Below are positions 1 to 12,752 of a stretch of DNA of 64,000 nt, in pieces. This stretch comes from Sanderia malayensis. Its lineage: Eukaryota > Cnidaria > Scyphozoa > Semaeostomeae > Pelagiidae. The stretch lies in the NCBI GenBank assembly GCA_013076295.1, contig RQOL01000824.1, positions 2,046,001 through 2,110,000 of the forward strand, given 5' to 3'. The position numbers and the translations under genes were made by a program. The number at the start of each line of letters is the position of its first letter. Position 1 is the first letter of the stretch. The notes below the pieces were generated by a model. That model was not told the DNA's origin, searched no databases, and worked only from the letters and a program-made list of their open reading frames with translations.

Positions 1-305
1 GTTATCATAGCAGGAGTGTTTATGAGTGCAATGTTTCGAGAGAGATACTTCTCTTATTATCGTGAATATGTTTGTGTTTGTCTGTTCAGTGATTGTCATA
101 ATAAGATTAGAAGTCTATCATAACCTATATAATCTATCATCACCGGAGTGTTTATGAGTGCAATGCTCCAAAGATACTTCTCTCATCATAATCTTCTTGT
201 AGTTCTTCCTTTAACTGCTTCTTCTCACAATTTTTGCTCATTTTCTTTTTCTCTACTATCTTCATCGATTCCATAAATCAAAGCCAAATTGTTTTTTGTA
301 TCCAG
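1..305. other. Intron of the ARHGEF10-like gene with a dispersed repeat
   Basis: Holds two related segments (about 10-60 and 140-195) sharing AGTGTTTATGAGTGCAATG and a following ATACTTCTCT. A related copy lies at about 40715-40825 in the intron of C1QTNF12-like copy B, which also shares GTCTGTTCAGT just before it. No coding sequence until the acceptor at 304-305. Confidence 0.5.
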
Positions 306-3300
306 TCTCAAGTCCTCGTCCCGGTGGAAAAGATCTTCAGGAAGAACTTGAAACATTGCAACACGACCTGGCTGTAATTGGTCAGATTGCAGGCCTTGTT
401 GGAACATTGCGCAAGAAATACGAAGTAAGTCAAATATTCATACATTTCTCATCATAATATTTAAATAAGTACATTACCCACTGTATTCTTACAAAATTTC
501 TGTTAATTTTAACGAGTGTTTTAGTTTTCGACGGGGGTCCTGTTACTTGATTTTCTTTTCATTTTTTTACCAACATGTCTTCCCTCGTGTCTTCTGAGAT
601 CGACTTTTCTGAAAAATGCTCTGTCACATTTGACACACTTGAATGGGCGAATACCCATGTGTCTGCGCATGTGCGTGAGCATGTTTGACGATTGGCTGAA
701 ATGTCGTCCGCACTTTTCGCACTTGTATGGCTTCCTTCCGCTGTGCATCAAACCGTGTTTCTTCAAATCGGACTTTCTCAGAAATTTCTTGTTGCATATA
801 GCACAAAGATGTGGTTTCAGATCTGTGTGGATGAATTTATGCGTAGCCAAGCTAGACCGGCGCTTAAAGCTCTTACTGCATATATGGCATGCATACGGTC
901 TATCGCTGGAGACCTGTTTTTTCTCTTCGGGTTGGAAACCATTGCTCAAGCAAACCAATGCTTCTCGTCTATCATCCTCAACTTTATCATCATCATTATT
1001 ATCATCACCATTATTATCATCGTCATTATGACCATCATAATTGATCTCGTTTCCACTTTTTTCGTTATCCGTTGCTCTATCCTTGAATTTCTTCTCGACA
1101 ACCTCGTTATCATGTGTCGGCCTCGTTTTGCTACGACTTCCATCCGCTTCATTAACATTTCGTTGATGATCAACCACGAACGATTCTCTCCATTGCCCTT
1201 GTCCATCTCTTGCTGTGGCATTCGCGTGGCCCGCGGGATGCCGCGTACGGCACGACAACTCGCAACTTTCTACCAATCTCTGATGATTCTCATACCAATA
1301 TTGTTGTTGATACCGAACCACGTGCTCTCCTCTTGCTATTTCATGTCGCAACAATGATGTAGGATTAACGTGCTTCCACGGTGCGTGATAATCATAGTAA
1401 TGCTTACAATAACACCAGTATGGTTGGCTTTCCAAGAATGCCTGACCAATTGGTTCTTTTGCCACATCGTCATCATGTACTCTTACGTTTGGCATGCATA
1501 TCGGCCAGTTATAACCTGTTAATAAACCATTTCTTTTGACTGATAACTCGCTTTCTTGTTTTGCAATCGTGTTCAATTTTCTATTCGTATCAGCAAGTGT
1601 ATTTTCCTCCGTCAGCATACCTGCTCCGTTGATTGACGCATCCGACCATTCACTTGCCATATAAGGTCTTTTGATTGACACATTCGACTCTTCTGCTACC
1701 GTATATGGTACCTTGATTGGCAGATTCGATCTTGCTTCGTCATCTGATTCGATGATTTGAATCGGTCTCCATATTCGATGTGCTTTTGCAGGGATGAGCG
1801 GTTCGACTGAGGTCGAACCCGAAGCTGTACCATCCATAGTTTGAATGCTACCTAATCGATAAAACATAAAGTCTTGTCTATTAAAATATGCAATTGCAAT
1901 GTTTATATATGAAATACGAAGCTATTTCGAAGCTATTTTTGTTTTGAAGAGATGCCGTAGAAGCACAGAAGGGGGAAGACCGATTGTTTGTGGTTCTAAG
2001 TTTTGTGCTACAGCATAAGACAGGTTAATGCTCTGTGCTCTGTATTAACCTCTGTACATCGAGCACTTCATGCTGATGTCGACAGCACTTCTTGCATGAT
2101 ATAAAGATATATGTTTACGCCATCTTACCTTTCATGTTTTGGTATTTCACTGCGTGAACGTGGTCGTTGTGGGGTTCATATCGACCTTTAAGCGCAAGGA
2201 ATGCTCGTGGCATTCTGTTCTTTTCTATTTTATTTTCAATCAAAGATTCCAGCGGACTTTCAGGCCAGATTTCTTCAGTTTTTGTGCACCGTCTTTGCAC
2301 CAGCACCGTATACTATGAGCAAACTGGTTTCGAAGAATCTTTCTTTGCAATCCCGTTCTTTATTTGCCCTTGAAGCTGATGGTTGTGCTCTGTTTATGTC
2401 ACTACCTGACTGCCTTCTTGCTTCTAGAAACTCTAGAAACTATCGTTTCTCGTCCAGACAGGTTTAACTTTGCCTTTCGCTCCCCAGCCAACCGAGAAGA
2501 TAACCAAGTTATTCTTTGGATATATTTTTTATATTTCTTCTAGATGATTGAGAAATGTTCTTGTTCTCTGCCTGGTTTCTCAAAAAATCTCGATCCTTGA
2601 TAGCTCGTGCTTTAGAGACTATTCTTTCCTCCACCTTTCTTGCAATCGAAACACACTGACACTGATAACACACTGATGCCGCACGTCTATCTTATATCAA
2701 GCGAACAACCAATGGGAAGCCACAGCCAAACCCACTGTGCATTATCATTTAGACACTGTCATTTGTGTGCTATTCAAAGACGTAGACATCGTTGTTAAAC
2801 AGAGCTCTTGCACACATATAACAAACAGTAACACCGTGCAGCCGCCCTGGGGGGTTGTTGACGTTTACCAGATTTCCTCTGTGAATTGTGCTTCGATTTC
2901 TATACCGACAGCCCGACAATGTACCCTGCCTTTGATTGACTAAGATTTCCACTCACCCTAGTCTAGGATTAACTAAATATGGCGATGGATGTTAGCGCGA
3001 GTGCTTTGGTAAACATTCTACTGTTGCTGCGATGTTTATTCTGCCGCGATCTCGTGTTTTCTTAACAACTTTGCTATGTTTATTATTCTTGCTTGGATTT
3101 TCGTCCATCCATTCTGTAAACAGTTTTCGTGGCCAGAAGCTTCGTTGGCAAACAAAGGCACACTCGATAGCAATTGCGAAAGATTAGCGTACAACATTAG
3201 TCAATCTCGCTTTGCAGAATTGTGAATAACAACTGGATAACACACGATGTTATTGCTTGCTGATCATAACCCCCGTCTCCTACCTAACAACTCACCCAAT

Positions 3301-6300
3301 TTCAATGCGAATTCCTCTATAGTCCGGGGGTGTGGATGCCGTATCTTTCTTTACCCCGATCACTATGAAGACACTGTAATATATTCTTTGATTCACAATG
3401 GGTCCTTGACTCATCTTGGTCTGTGGGTGTGAGGTATATCTCTCCACCCTTGGGCCGTCTCTTGCTTTTATTCCGGAATCAAACAGTCTTCTATTCTTTT
3501 TGCAAAGTTGTTTTGATGAAACTGAAAGAATTAAGCGCTGTTTCTTTCTCGTAGTTTCGTCTTTGTGTGTGGGTTTCAAGTTGCCTTGAAGCAACAATTT
3601 CTTGACTCATGCGCTGTGTCAACTGATAATCTATTTGTTTTTATTCCTCATCTGACAAATGACGTCAGGTTGAATTTCAGTTTCTTTTCAGCGCTCCTCA
3701 ATCACTTATTGACGCTTAGCAAAAATGCTAAGAACTAGCCTCATTTCAATGCGCGCATGCCACCAAAACGAGGCACTAGTGTGCAAATGTCTTTTATTCT
3801 GGTCTGCGTATTTCATACCCCCTTGTAATACACTATCGCACGCTAATTTTGTATGGTTTTAATTGATGAGCACGGGGGTTGGTCATTGTGATCATTTCTC
3901 TTTTCAAGATCATTGACGAGCAGAAAGTCAGCGATTGGTATCGTAATGTGAAGGAGACTATTGAAAATGAGACAGAGGTTGCCAATATGCGGTGGCTTGA
4001 GCTTGCTTTACCAACAAAGTAAGTCATACGTATCTTCACCCCGTAAAACGATTAGCTTCTCCGTTAATACGCATTGCTTCTTGCATCTTCAACCAGGGGG
4101 GGAGCTTCAACATGTCATGTGAAACATTTTTGAGCCCGAGCCCTGACATCTTGGGTTCGAGTCCCATGGGTGGCTTGGGCTTGATTCTACTTCGTGTGAA
4201 GGTTTATTGATACATCTCGGAGGTTTGAGCTCCAACCGAGATTTTGGCCGGGGCTTGAGACCTGATCAATGTTTGTACCCAACTTACGTGCTTCCATGCA
4301 GTCCCGTCAGATCGCATCTGTTTCTTAGTCAGTGTTTTTCACTCTTTGTCATCTGTATATTTTTGCCCTTACAGAGACAAGAAGACGGCGACATATCTAT
4401 TCAAGCTCAGCCACCCACGACAAAAGATGGAATGGACTACTGAGCTTGACAACGCCAAACTTCGACTTGGTAACTAATACTTTCCATATACTTTATTCTC
4501 CATGAAGAGGCTTGGTCTCGATACGAGTATATGATGATGATGATTTTTATGGAATATTTTGTTTCTTTCAGGCATTGATAATAATCCGGGCTGGTATATA
4601 CAGGAAGACGAAACTGGAAATACTGGTAGCATGGGTATACTGCGCAGGAATCTGCCTCTTCTTGGAAATAAATTACCATTGTTTATGGTGGAAGCAAAGT
4701 TCACGGTAAGTACCGATGAAGACAAAAAACTAAAAGTTATATTCTTATGCTGTAGTTATTATTGGGTATTTATGTGGCTCATGTTGTACCATAGTACCAT
4801 GTGCCATTTGTCTTACCTTTGTACCCTGCATTATGACCTATAAATCTTTGAACTTTGACCTGAACCATGACCTTTTTCGACATATGTACTTTGACTCCTG
4901 CATCCTCGTTATCTAGATCGAATGCATCCTGGAAGTGACCCCTCCTGGCTGCGTCAAGCCGATCTTGTGGATATTCAGTGGCAATGACCACGCAGGTCAA
5001 ATCACCCTAATGGAAATGAACATGAGCGCTGTTCCACATGTTGTGGAAAATTTCATTGCGTGTAATTCAAGAATCCTTTCAGCTGAAGTTGTCAAAGATG
5101 AGCCAAATCGATTCAATGATGCAACCGAACAAAAAGCATTAATCTGGTGTGGAACTATGTCAGGAAGGTAAACCACTTTTTCTCTTTGTCAGTATGCGCA
5201 GTAGCATATATATAGGTACTGCGCAGGAGCATATATGACGTGACGCTGATGGATGCATTGGCCTTAGGTTTAGGTTTAGGGTTAGGGTTAGGGTTACGTA
5301 ATGCGGAGGAGAAAGGTGGTCAGTATGCGCAGTAGCATATAAATATGTACTGCGCAGGAGCATATATGACGTGACGCTGATGGATGCATTGGCCTTAGGT
5401 TTAGGTTTAGGGTTAGGGTTACGTAATGCGGAGGAGAAAGGTGGTCAGTATGCGCAGTAGCATATATATATGTACTGCGCAGGAGCATATATGACGTGGC
5501 GCTGGTTGATGCATTGGCTTTAGGTTTAGGTTTAGGGTTATGGTTACGTAATGCGGAGGAGAAAGGTGGTCAGTATGCGCAGTAGCATATAAATATGTAC
5601 TGCGCAGGAGCATATATGACGTGGCGCTGGTTGATGCAGTGGCCTTAGGTTTAGGTTTAGGGTTAGGGTTACGTAATGCGTAGGAGAAAGGTGGTCAGTA
5701 TGCGCAGTAGCATATATATATGTACTGCGCAGGAGCATATATGACGTGGCGCTGGTTGATGCATTGGCCTTAGGTTTAGGTTTAGGGTTAGGGCTACGTA
5801 ATGCGGAGGAGAAAGGTGGTCAGTATGCGCAGTAGCATATATATAGGTACTGCGCAGGAGCATATATGACGTGACGCTTGTTGATGATTTATTGTGGAAC
5901 GAAGGACCCGGCCTAAATTTATTGAATTACAAAAGACGTTGTGAAAATTAATACTTTTGGATATACTGGATAATATCTATGCTCAAATTAAAGGTAAGTG
6001 ACATGGTTTTGACATCCCACAAGCTTACTGAAATATTAGCTGATGCGACATGGGATTTTTACTGGATTTCTGGATTTTTACTGGATTTCACTGAAGTATT
6101 CCAGAACTTTACCAAAATCTGCATTTTCAACTTGTGTAAAACCACACGGTTTTGCTTTCCACAACGAAGAAAATCAATTATTTTCAGCCTAAGTGACTTT
6201 ATATATGTAACGGAATATATGGCCGCTACAATTCTTTGAATTGATTCACTTGTATAAGGGATAGGTATAGATATAATAACAGTGATCTGCCACAACTGCA

Positions 6301-9300
6301 TTTCCTTTCGAATTGGAGAAGTGGTGAATTTGCTATTATTTCAGTAAGCTTTTGGGATATCAAAACCCTGTCACTTACCTTTAATTAGAGTTCACATATT
6401 ATATCTAGTACATCCAAGATTTTTAATTCAGCAACTGTTTTGGTTATTCGATTAATTTAGGCCTGTTGCATCGTTGCGTAAAAATAAACAAAATACCCAC
6501 ATTTGAAACGTTTTTGTCGTTATGAAAATTTCACTAGTATCCTCATATTATATGCTCTGCAACAGTATGCATATGTGAACCTTGTTTACCATTCCTCCAA
6601 AGCGAGCATTTAATTTTGGACTCATTGATATGCAAAGGCGATTTGCCCTTTATATTTATTAGATATTTATTTTTCGACAAGATCAGAAATTTTCCGACAA
6701 AGCGGCAGTTTAGCTCCACAGGCGGGTTTTTTGCCCCCCCCCCTGACCCCCATCTATCTACGCCACTGTCCATATTGTTGAAGACTGTTACTAGAAACAA
6801 TATTGTTTGGGGTAGGAGGGAGTGAAGTACACTTGGGGTAGGAGGGAGGGAAGTATAGTGGACAAATGTCCCAGGATATTTGTCCACTATTCAACTTATC
6901 TGAGGATAATGTACAATAAACCATACATCGATGTCATTACAATGGCTAGTATGTTAGTAATGAGAGGTTGAGGTAAATATAGTTTTATTTTCTTTTTGTT
7001 GCTTTCAGTATACATGTTTACAACACATCTGATGATGATCATGAAGAAATTGCAGTCGCAAGACTCAGAGATGCTGTTCTCTGCTTTAAGTATGTGCAAA
7101 ACTACATCGCTTTTATTTGTAACCATCCCAATCAATATTATTGCGCGCGCACTTGCGTTTCGTGTTTTTTGTCCACTGTTCGCGTATATTTGTTGTTTTA
7201 TTACCGCTGTTCAAAAGTATCCGAGATTTATAAACCAATGCAAGAAATATTGTGAACCTTTTGCAAACACAAATCAACCTTCTCGAGTGATGTTATCGAG
7301 TGATAGACAAGGTGATGGTGTAGTTTAATGTACATGCAACCTATCATCATAACCGCACTACTTTGATCTTGCAGACATGTTCAAAGTAAGGTTTTCTGTG
7401 GATTAGCGGATGGAACAGTGGCATGTTTCAGAAGAAAAACTGGTAAGCAAATTTATTTTTTTCTCTGATGTGTTTTGCGTTTTCACCTATTGTTTTCTTT
7501 ATTTTACCTGTTTTACTTTCAAATTGGTTCAACGACAAGATTTTTCACATTACTCTTCTTTGCTTTGCTCCACTCTTCTTTGCTTTGCTCCACTCTACTC
7601 TTCTTTATCTTAGTCTTGGCTCACACTCTACATCTTGACTTTATGTTACATCATTATAATTTTTAACTCAACTTTTCCTTTTCCATTCCCAGATGCATCT
7701 TGGGATTTTGACAACCCAACTGTAGTTTGCTTGGGAAAGAGTGCCGTCTTGACTGTAACCGAGGCTGCTGGCAGACTGTGGTGCGCATGCGAGAATTACA
7801 TTTTCATCATGGATATAACCACCCTTGGAATTGAGGTTAGAGATCATCTTTTGGTGTTGGTATCTACGCAAACGCAAATTGTTGTGCAATTGCTAATTCA
7901 ATGTTGTATACAATGTTTACAATGTTACAACGTTACAGTGTTACATTGTATACAATGTATACTGTATACAATGCTTTGGAATTCATTATAATGCCATATG
8001 CTCCACTATTGCCCTAGACTTAAGGCCCTTGTTTTGTTCATTAGACAAGCACACTGGAAAGCCGATTTAATGGGCCTAAAAAGTACTGTAAAGTAATTTG
8101 GCCTTTTTGGGGTTCGTTTCACGACGAATAGTTGCTTATAATATTAGGCAGCTCAAGGGATTAGATGTTTTTTAGATTGATATTCATCAATATTGGACGA
8201 TGATTCATCAATGTTAGACCAATGTTCATGAATGTGTTCGTCAATTCAATTCAATATTTTGCAGCATCGAATTACGACTGGAGATCGAACCCCCGTGAAG
8301 CATTTGGTGAGTTACGGAACGGGAGTCTGGGCATCAGTTTGGAAGACATCTAAACTGCATTTGTATCACAGTGAAACATATGAATGTCTGCAGAGCATCA
8401 GTGTGACGACTCCACTTCTCCGAATGAAAAGTGGTGAGTTGACTAAATTGCTTCTTTCCATGTATTGCCACACAATTTTCTTTCGTTTTCGTATAGTGGA
8501 TGTCAACTTTATGAATAAGTCTCGTTTGCTGGATCAACTTTGTTTTTGACCAGCCTCATTCACATGCCTTCTTTTGTGACGTAATTGTTTGGTTGAATGC
8601 AAACCCATTTGAAACAGTGTTTGTTAACAGGTCGTTCGTTCTTTCCAAGAGTTATATCTCATTTTTTTGTTTTCAGATGTTGACAGTCGTATTCAAGGCA
8701 TCAACATTGAAAAGGCCCATGTCACGTGTTTACAAGCTCGCGGTGGCCTCCTTTGGGTGGGCACTGATGTTGGTATTATTATGACATACCCACTGCCTCG
8801 TCTTGGTGGAGTGCCTCAGGTTTCTGGCAGGCCATGTGTGTCTTTTCATGGTCACGTGGGATCTGTTCGATGTCTGCATGCATTTAGAGTTGAAAGGAAT
8901 ATTAAATACAAAGGGGAAACAAATGAAGGTAGCTCTATTTACTATTAACCTCCACTAGTTTCACCGTGTATTGGTGTGGAATACCCCAATATACAATGTC
9001 AACTGAAGCCATTGTTGGCTGAAGCCTCTGGGGCTTTATATACCATGACTTGGGTTCGAACCTGGGCCCTTTAGTCGGACCTGACACGTGCTGCTCAACT
9101 TTATGTAGTGAAAACCCGCATATAAGAACCAATTGACCAAGAACTTCCAGCATGATATTTTGCTGAAAAATAGAAGAAACCATAGCATAGAAACCATAGA
9201 AACCATAGGGAAATTCGCAGGTTTTTATATGCGGGTTTTCACTGTATTAAGAAACGATTTGCACACAAAACCGACTCCTACAAAGCCACAAGCTTTCTAT

Positions 9301-11343
9301 CTTTCACCGTGCTTATAAATAACACAAACTTTACGGCTTTTATCAGTGGAGAACTCTTCAAACGTCAAAGCTCTTCTTGCATTTTGCTGTTGCATGTTGC
9401 ATTCACAATTTTACTGCATTTAGCTTTAATAATATTAACAAAAGCTTCGTCTGAATAGCCGCGCACTTTTTTTGGCAGATTTTGATGCTCGCTCCCTCTT
9501 TTACGTGGACCCTTTTGACGAAGCGGCTTCAGGGCTCAACATCCCAGCGATTATTAAAGATTCACTGCCTGAGACGGCCCCGAGCACCGCGACCCCCAGT
9601 TCGAACGAGCCCTTTTATTTCACCGTCATCCCGGACGCCACACAGAAATCGACCGCGGCAGCTAGCTATGAGGATTGGCTGAAAAGTTTCGGCCGCAACA
9701 TAAAGGAAGTTGATCCGCTGCTGTCTGAGGGCGATAAAAATAGACGCCGAGGGCATAACGAGGGCTATGATAGTGACGAGTCTATGGATTCCGATACGGA
9801 ATTTTCGTTTATTGAGGACAAGGGAAGGAGGATTCCAGCGAGAACTAAGAAAAGTGCTCCGGTCTTTTCCGTGGAGATCAAACCGGATGCTAACGATGGT
9901 GCGGTCGGAACTGTCAGCTCGAAAAAAGAAGGTAGCGGAACTTTACCGAGTATTGCGGAGGTGAATTTTGCGGATATGATGTCGAATTTTGAAGGGTTCA
10001 ACGAAGATACGCAAGGAGAGAAACCGGAGCTAAACAAATCAATATCGTCCGAGTTTGTCATGGTGGAAAAAACGAATTCCGGTTACGAAGAACCTATTCC
10101 AGCCCCGGAACGAATCGTGAAAGACCCGTATGCCAAAGTAAACAAAGACAAAGTGAATGATTCCGAAGGCGGTCCTGAACTTCTGCATAGCTTTTCTATT
10201 GATGGTACTGTGGTGAAAGCAGAGAATAAGGAACCGGATCAAAGTGATGTCGAGAAGTATAGGAATGAACCGTTACCCGAGTTGCCCGTCGAGACATTGT
10301 ACCAGAAGGCTAAAGAATGGACCAGCGACTCGGAGCATTTGGAATCTGACGTCGTAGAAGGGGAATCTGAACCGCGCACTAACGAAGTGAATCTCGACGA
10401 AACGAGTGAATCTCCTGCTGAATCTAAGTCTGAAGCGAATGATGATGTCGTTGCATTGGTTAAGGAGAAAGGTTCAAGTAATGATTCGAAGGATGGTGCT
10501 GAGAAATCAGAAGATAAAAACACAGAGAATGCGACTGATGATGACGTCAATGATAAGCGCGAGAGCGGTAAGATCGATGATGTAACAGAAAGTTGCGTTG
10601 AACCAGGCCCTGTTTCTCCTCAGATATTAATCAGTGAGCCTTGTTCGTCAGACGCTGCGGAGGACAAGAACTACGAGTGTGGCAATACCCCCTTGTCTAT
10701 CAAAGTAACTGATAATGAAACACAGTCAGTTGTTGAAGGTTCGATTGATGTAGACGGGGAGGTCACGATTGAAACAAAAGAAAATATTTTATTAAGAAAC
10801 GAAACTGACCAGGTTAAAGACGATTCAGATGAGAATGATCAGACAAAGCGGGAAGCAGCAAGTCTTCCCTATGCCTCCCACCCTAAAACACCAGTGGCTT
10901 CTTCTAATACTCTTCCACGACAAGGTGATGGAGAGCAGAGACAAGCAATTGTGGAGACACCAAAGAATCTGGATTTATCTGGAGCAGGACTTGCGGAGGA
11001 GGAATCCATATACACTCCACTGTTGAATAAGACTGGGGAATCCTACACGAGCACAATGTCAGCGGTTGGTACGCGCGATTTCGAATCAGAAATGGCGCTG
11101 TCGTCATCACTGGCAAGAGAGAACAGTAGCCATGGTTACTATAAGTCGCTAGTCTCGGTATCAAATCGAGACGTGGAGAGCAGAATGGAGTTGCTGATGA
11201 AACCAATGTACGTGTTGAGTGTCGGAGCGGGGTATTTGGATTTGAGGAAGAAGCAAAAACTTGGGTCTGGCATAGACTTCTTCAAGAATCTCACTGCAAG
11301 TGAACCTGAACCCAAACTTCTCATTTGGAAAATTATATCTTGA
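306..11343 (+). CDS. ARHGEF10-like: ARHGEF10-like Rho guanine-nucleotide exchange factor, 3' part (5' end outside window)
   Basis: Eleven exons join in frame: 306-424, 3909-4018, 4375-4469, 4572-4705, 4917-5167, 7009-7089, 7375-7442, 7693-7835, 8265-8433, 8677-8928 and 9479-11343 (TGA), giving about 1094 residues. The first exon starts with two bases of a split codon, so upstream exons, including any DH domain, lie outside the window. Seen in order: a helical segment (QEELETLQHDLAVIGQIAGL), a PH-like segment (TYLFKLSHPRQKMEW, then GIDNNPGW), then a WD40-like propeller with WDFDNPT, GLLWVGTDVGIIM and GHVGSV, closing with VLSVGAGYLDL and KLLIWKI. These match the C-terminal part of ARHGEF10/ARHGEF10L, which activate RhoA-type GTPases in the cytoplasm. 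The last exon adds about 560 acidic, Ser/Thr-rich residues before the final strand, longer than I expect for vertebrate relatives. ARHGEF17 is a less likely alternative. Confidence 0.9.
521..2213 (-). CDS. GFI1-like: GFI1-like transcriptional repressor (SNAG domain plus four C2H2 zinc fingers)
   Basis: Two exons: 2213-2129 (start codon, 28 codons plus one base, donor GTAAGA) and 1851-521 (acceptor TTAG, stop TAA), in phase, about 471 residues. Exon 1 begins MPRAFLALKGR, a SNAG repression motif like those of GFI1 and Snail, known to recruit LSD1/CoREST. Exon 2 carries an acidic Asn/Asp-rich stretch and ends in four C2H2 fingers from about residue 346. Finger signatures FKRRSSLATHKFIH, FLRKSDLKKHGLMH, FSQSSNMLTHMRRH and FFRKVDLRRHEGRH match GFI1 fingers 3-6, which include the DNA-contacting fingers 3-5. 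Vertebrate GFI1 has six fingers, so two are absent. The whole gene lies antisense inside the first visible intron of the ARHGEF10-like gene. The long exon also has an in-frame ATG at 1867, but using it would lose SNAG. Confidence 0.88.
2214..3908. other. Intronic sequence upstream of the nested GFI1-like gene
   Basis: About 1.7 kb between the GFI1-like start codon and the next ARHGEF10-like exon. It must hold the promoter and 5' UTR of the minus-strand gene if transcription starts inside the intron. I see no convincing TATA box and no conserved frame; short frames here look random. Confidence 0.4.
5190..5872 (+). repeat. 125-bp tandem repeat with telomere-like motifs, five to six copies
   Basis: Copies start at 5190, 5321, 5446, 5571, 5696 and 5821 (the last partial). 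The first is 131 bp, the others 125 bp. Each contains an inverted pair TGCGCAGTA/TACTGCGCA around an AT-rich core, and TTTAGGTTTAGGGTTAGGGT, a mix of TTTAGG and TTAGGG units. It lies in the ARHGEF10-like intron 5168-7008. Confidence 0.95.
5982..6390. mobile_element. Inverted-repeat element (MITE-like), 409 bp
   Basis: The left end begins CTCAAATTAAAGGTAAGTGA and the right end, read in reverse complement, begins CTCTAATTAAAGGTAAGTGA. The arms match over about 54 bp with few differences. No transposase frame inside. No clear target-site duplication. It lies in an intron of the ARHGEF10-like gene. Confidence 0.85.
9104..9247. mobile_element. Short inverted-repeat element (MITE-like), about 144 bp
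   Basis: Arms AGTGAAAACCCGCATATAAG on the left and the reverse complement of the same sequence, with one change, on the right. TA lies at the right outer edge (CACTGTA). Located in the last intron of the ARHGEF10-like gene. No coding sequence. Confidence 0.7.
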
Positions 11344-12605
11344 TTGAGTGTAGAATATTCAGTGATAATTTGACATTTCAAACTCTTTCCATGTGACTAT
11401 GAATTATTGGAACATTAAGCCCCCAAGTTTCTTGCTCCCAGAACGTTTTCTTTCCTTCGGGTTTTTTGTAGCTTGGACTTCACGTCAGTCTTAATAACTT
11501 AAATTTGTAATACTTTTTGCTGCTAATATTAGATTCAGTTATTAAGCTCATATGTTCTATTGTATCGTTTTTAATTTCATAGCTTTTTCTAGAATATATA
11601 ATATATTTGGTATTAATATTTTGTTTCATAACGTTAATTTCAGTTTAGCTGTATGCTTTAATTATTTACTAGAACCATATTATACAAATCGTAATTTTCA
11701 AATAGCATCTTTTAAATAGATAAAACTGTAAGGTCGATTCTATCATATCATTATGCCTTTATCACATAAGCGAAGTGAAATAATTATGTTACCTCTAACC
11801 TGATTCATTCACCTTTAATATTGACCAATCATATTGCGGAGTTTTCCCTACGTCATAAATATTCTAATAGCTGATTGGTTGATGCTAGAATTAAAAGACA
11901 TGATGAATATGCATCACAAAATTTTCTTTCGCTTCTTCGATTAATATTCGCTTTGTAATTTTATAATCTTGGTGGATATTTTATACATAATGTGCAATGA
12001 ATGATGTTAAGCATTAATCTTTGACGAATTTGTCTCCTCTCTGTATCATCTACCTTCCATCTGTTTGAGGTTATTGTCAATTTTTCAGATGACGGTTTCT
12101 TGAAAACAACCCTCTTTCAAATTTCTTCACAGCAATATGCTCAAATTACCCGCAGCTACTTTTAATCAACTGAACATCCGTCGACTCTCTGTAACATTTC
12201 TTCACAAACTAAGCGAAATTTAACAGTTTCCTTCATTGAGTATTAATCACCTGTTGTTTTATCTTGTCGTAATATTGTAAGCTTGGACGTTAAAGACACT
12301 TAATTAAATGGTACCCAGCCCCTCAAGTCGTCAATGACGACAAACCTGAAGGATTGAGCGATGGAAACATAGGCATAGTACAGGCGTGTTATTTTCCCAG
12401 GAAATATCATTGCAGCTTTTCCGCTGGATTTCGCACGGCCTAAAGCACAGTGGATGCTCTGAGGTGGCTTTGGAAGAGATTTGAGAGAGATTACCTCTCG
12501 CACAGGTCACCATGACATCTCGCTGAGCTTTCGTGTTCACCACTGCGCAATTTCCCTCGTGCTTAAGTCGCCGAAATATTTCTCCTGTGACAAACTGTGG
12601 GCGTA

Positions 12606-12752
12606 ATAATATCACTCACATATGAATAATAAATATCACTCACATATGAATAATAAATATCACTCACATATGAATAATATTTATCACTCACAAATGAATA
12701 GTAAACATCACTTACAAATGAATAGTAAATATCACTAACAAATGAGTATAAG
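12606..12752 (+). repeat. 24-bp tandem repeat, about six copies
   Basis: Unit ATATCACTCACATATGAATA plus four bases; three near-identical copies followed by about three diverged ones in which CATATG becomes CAAATG. Confidence 0.85.

Noticed and set aside
630..1357. Plus-strand frames of 133 and 221 codons
   Set aside because: They are antisense shadows of the GFI1-like zinc-finger exon; the Ile-rich stretch is the complement of its Asp/Asn-rich region.
1852..1867. Start of the GFI1-like protein at the ATG at 1867
   Set aside because: The upstream exon 2213-2129 carries a SNAG motif and joins in phase at 1851, which is the family's expected N-terminus; the 1867 ATG lies in the intron.
5160..5863. 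Five near-identical 64-67-residue minus-strand frames
   Set aside because: They are one frame read through copies of the 125-bp tandem repeat, restarting in each copy; no splice or start context supports a protein.
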